A stretch of 63,047 bases of DNA from contig JANQRW010000004.1 of the NCBI GenBank assembly GCA_028284365.1, positions 1 to 63,047 of the forward strand. The letters are read 5' to 3'. How positions within the stretch are numbered: position 1 is the first letter of the stretch; every line of letters starts with the position of its first letter. The notes beneath the pieces are model-generated. The model had not been told where the DNA came from, did not search any database, and saw only the letters and a list, made by a program, of their open reading frames with translations. Shown here one piece after another: positions 62,694 through 63,047 of this stretch. The DNA is from Marinicella sp. (GTDB lineage Bacteria > Pseudomonadota > Gammaproteobacteria > Xanthomonadales > Marinicellaceae). Made by a program: the position numbers and the translations under genes.

Positions 62694-63047
62694 GTAGAAA
62701 TAATTAAGATGTATCCTGACTACCTTCTTTTTCACTGCGTAAAAAAACTGGTTGTCCAGGATTTGTTTTGATGAGCCTGGCTCTGACTTGCATTGCAAGT
62801 CAACCACCATCCATCAAGCACCTCAAGGCCAGTTCTTATAGCTGGCCTTTGGAGAGCCGATGATCGGCTCGACCGGCGCTCTTGGTTAGGCAGAACATGC
62901 AATCATGGCGGTTTGCCGAAGGCAAGAAGCCCTGATGTAATGTTCGATAAGCCGTGAGCGAAGGCCAGGTGATGAACGATTGCTGATTTTTGCCAAGCAA
63001 AATAAAGCATGAGGGAATGCCGTAGGCCGTGAATCAGAAAGAGCAAG
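62694..63047. other. Hairpin-rich gene-free tract after glnA
   Basis: No gene is seen. Four inverted repeats are close together: GACTTGCA-T-TGCAAGTC (62785-62801), AAGGCCAG/CTGGCCTT (62825-62849), GAGCCGA-TGA-TCGGCTC (62854-62870) and TTGCC-GAA-GGCAA (62913-62925). After 62870 the composition is richer in GC and differs from the surrounding intergenic DNA, suggesting a dispersed intergenic repeat that continues beyond the window. Confidence 0.5.
62825..62850 (+). terminator. Probable terminator of glnA
   Basis: AAGGCCAG (62825-62832) pairs with CTGGCCTT (62842-62849), with a short T-run (3). It is 130 nt past the glnA stop, so an earlier unrecognised stop is not excluded. Confidence 0.55.

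Overview
This is a low-GC gammaproteobacterial chromosome segment. The neighbourhoods rsmG-parA-parB, pcm-tolC, pyrG-kdsA-eno, tsaB/rimI, mgtE, ttcA, GTP-type pckG and an adenylylatable type-I glnA fit a free-living, aerobic to facultatively denitrifying marine or sediment bacterium. Protein similarity and the recurring C-terminal tail described below suggest something like Marinicella or a neighbour of the Xanthomonadales, but that placement is inference.

Layout. (1) 1-10557, minus strand: the 5' 3519 codons of one giant secreted protein (signal peptide, Fn3-like domains, leucine-rich repeats, SpvB/TcdB-like core with FG-GAP/VCBS-type repeats, RHS/YD repeats); its C-terminus lies outside the window. 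(2) 10840-18580: moaB, a MoxR ATPase/CoxE-like VWA pair, a two-domain cupredoxin, a DUF1800/DUF1501 pair, a TraB/GumN-type protein and a YdcH-like small protein. (3) 18657-28877: ttcA, a 321-bp structured-looking non-coding tract, an M23 peptidase homologue, tsaB, mgtE, rimI, a 1162-aa ExeM/NucH-like extracellular nuclease and pckG. (4) 29157-38813: parB, parA, rsmG, pcm, a tolC homologue, a PilZ protein, a DUF1631 protein, a DUF937 protein and an N-terminally extended GAPDH. (5) 38996-46362: tRNA-Asp, an M1 aminopeptidase lipoprotein, deoA, pyrG, kdsA, eno. (6) 46407-61158: a denitrification island: a Dnr-type regulator, cytochrome cd1 nitrite reductase with an extra N-terminal cytochrome c domain, a heme-type TonB receptor, a decayed nnrS, the norCBQ-x-y-D operon, an AlgE-type porin and modBA. 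(7) 61290-62693: glnA, followed by a hairpin-rich tail.

How the parts work together. Five matches to the Dnr/Anr/Fnr palindrome TTGA(T/C)-N4-(A/G)TCAA sit in front of nirS, the TonB receptor, the nnrS remnant, norC and the porin. With the Dnr-type gene just downstream of eno, this describes a nitric-oxide-responsive regulon turning nitrite into nitrous oxide. A sixth match lies upstream of the giant RHS/SpvB gene. No heme d1 biosynthesis genes, nitrate reductase or nos genes are in the window.

The strongest candidate for something undescribed is a shared nine-residue C-terminal tail, D-x-(L/I)-F-x-(S/N)-(G/S)-F-E, ending three unrelated exported proteins: the cupredoxin, the DUF1501 protein and the nuclease. 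It looks like a sorting or processing signal.
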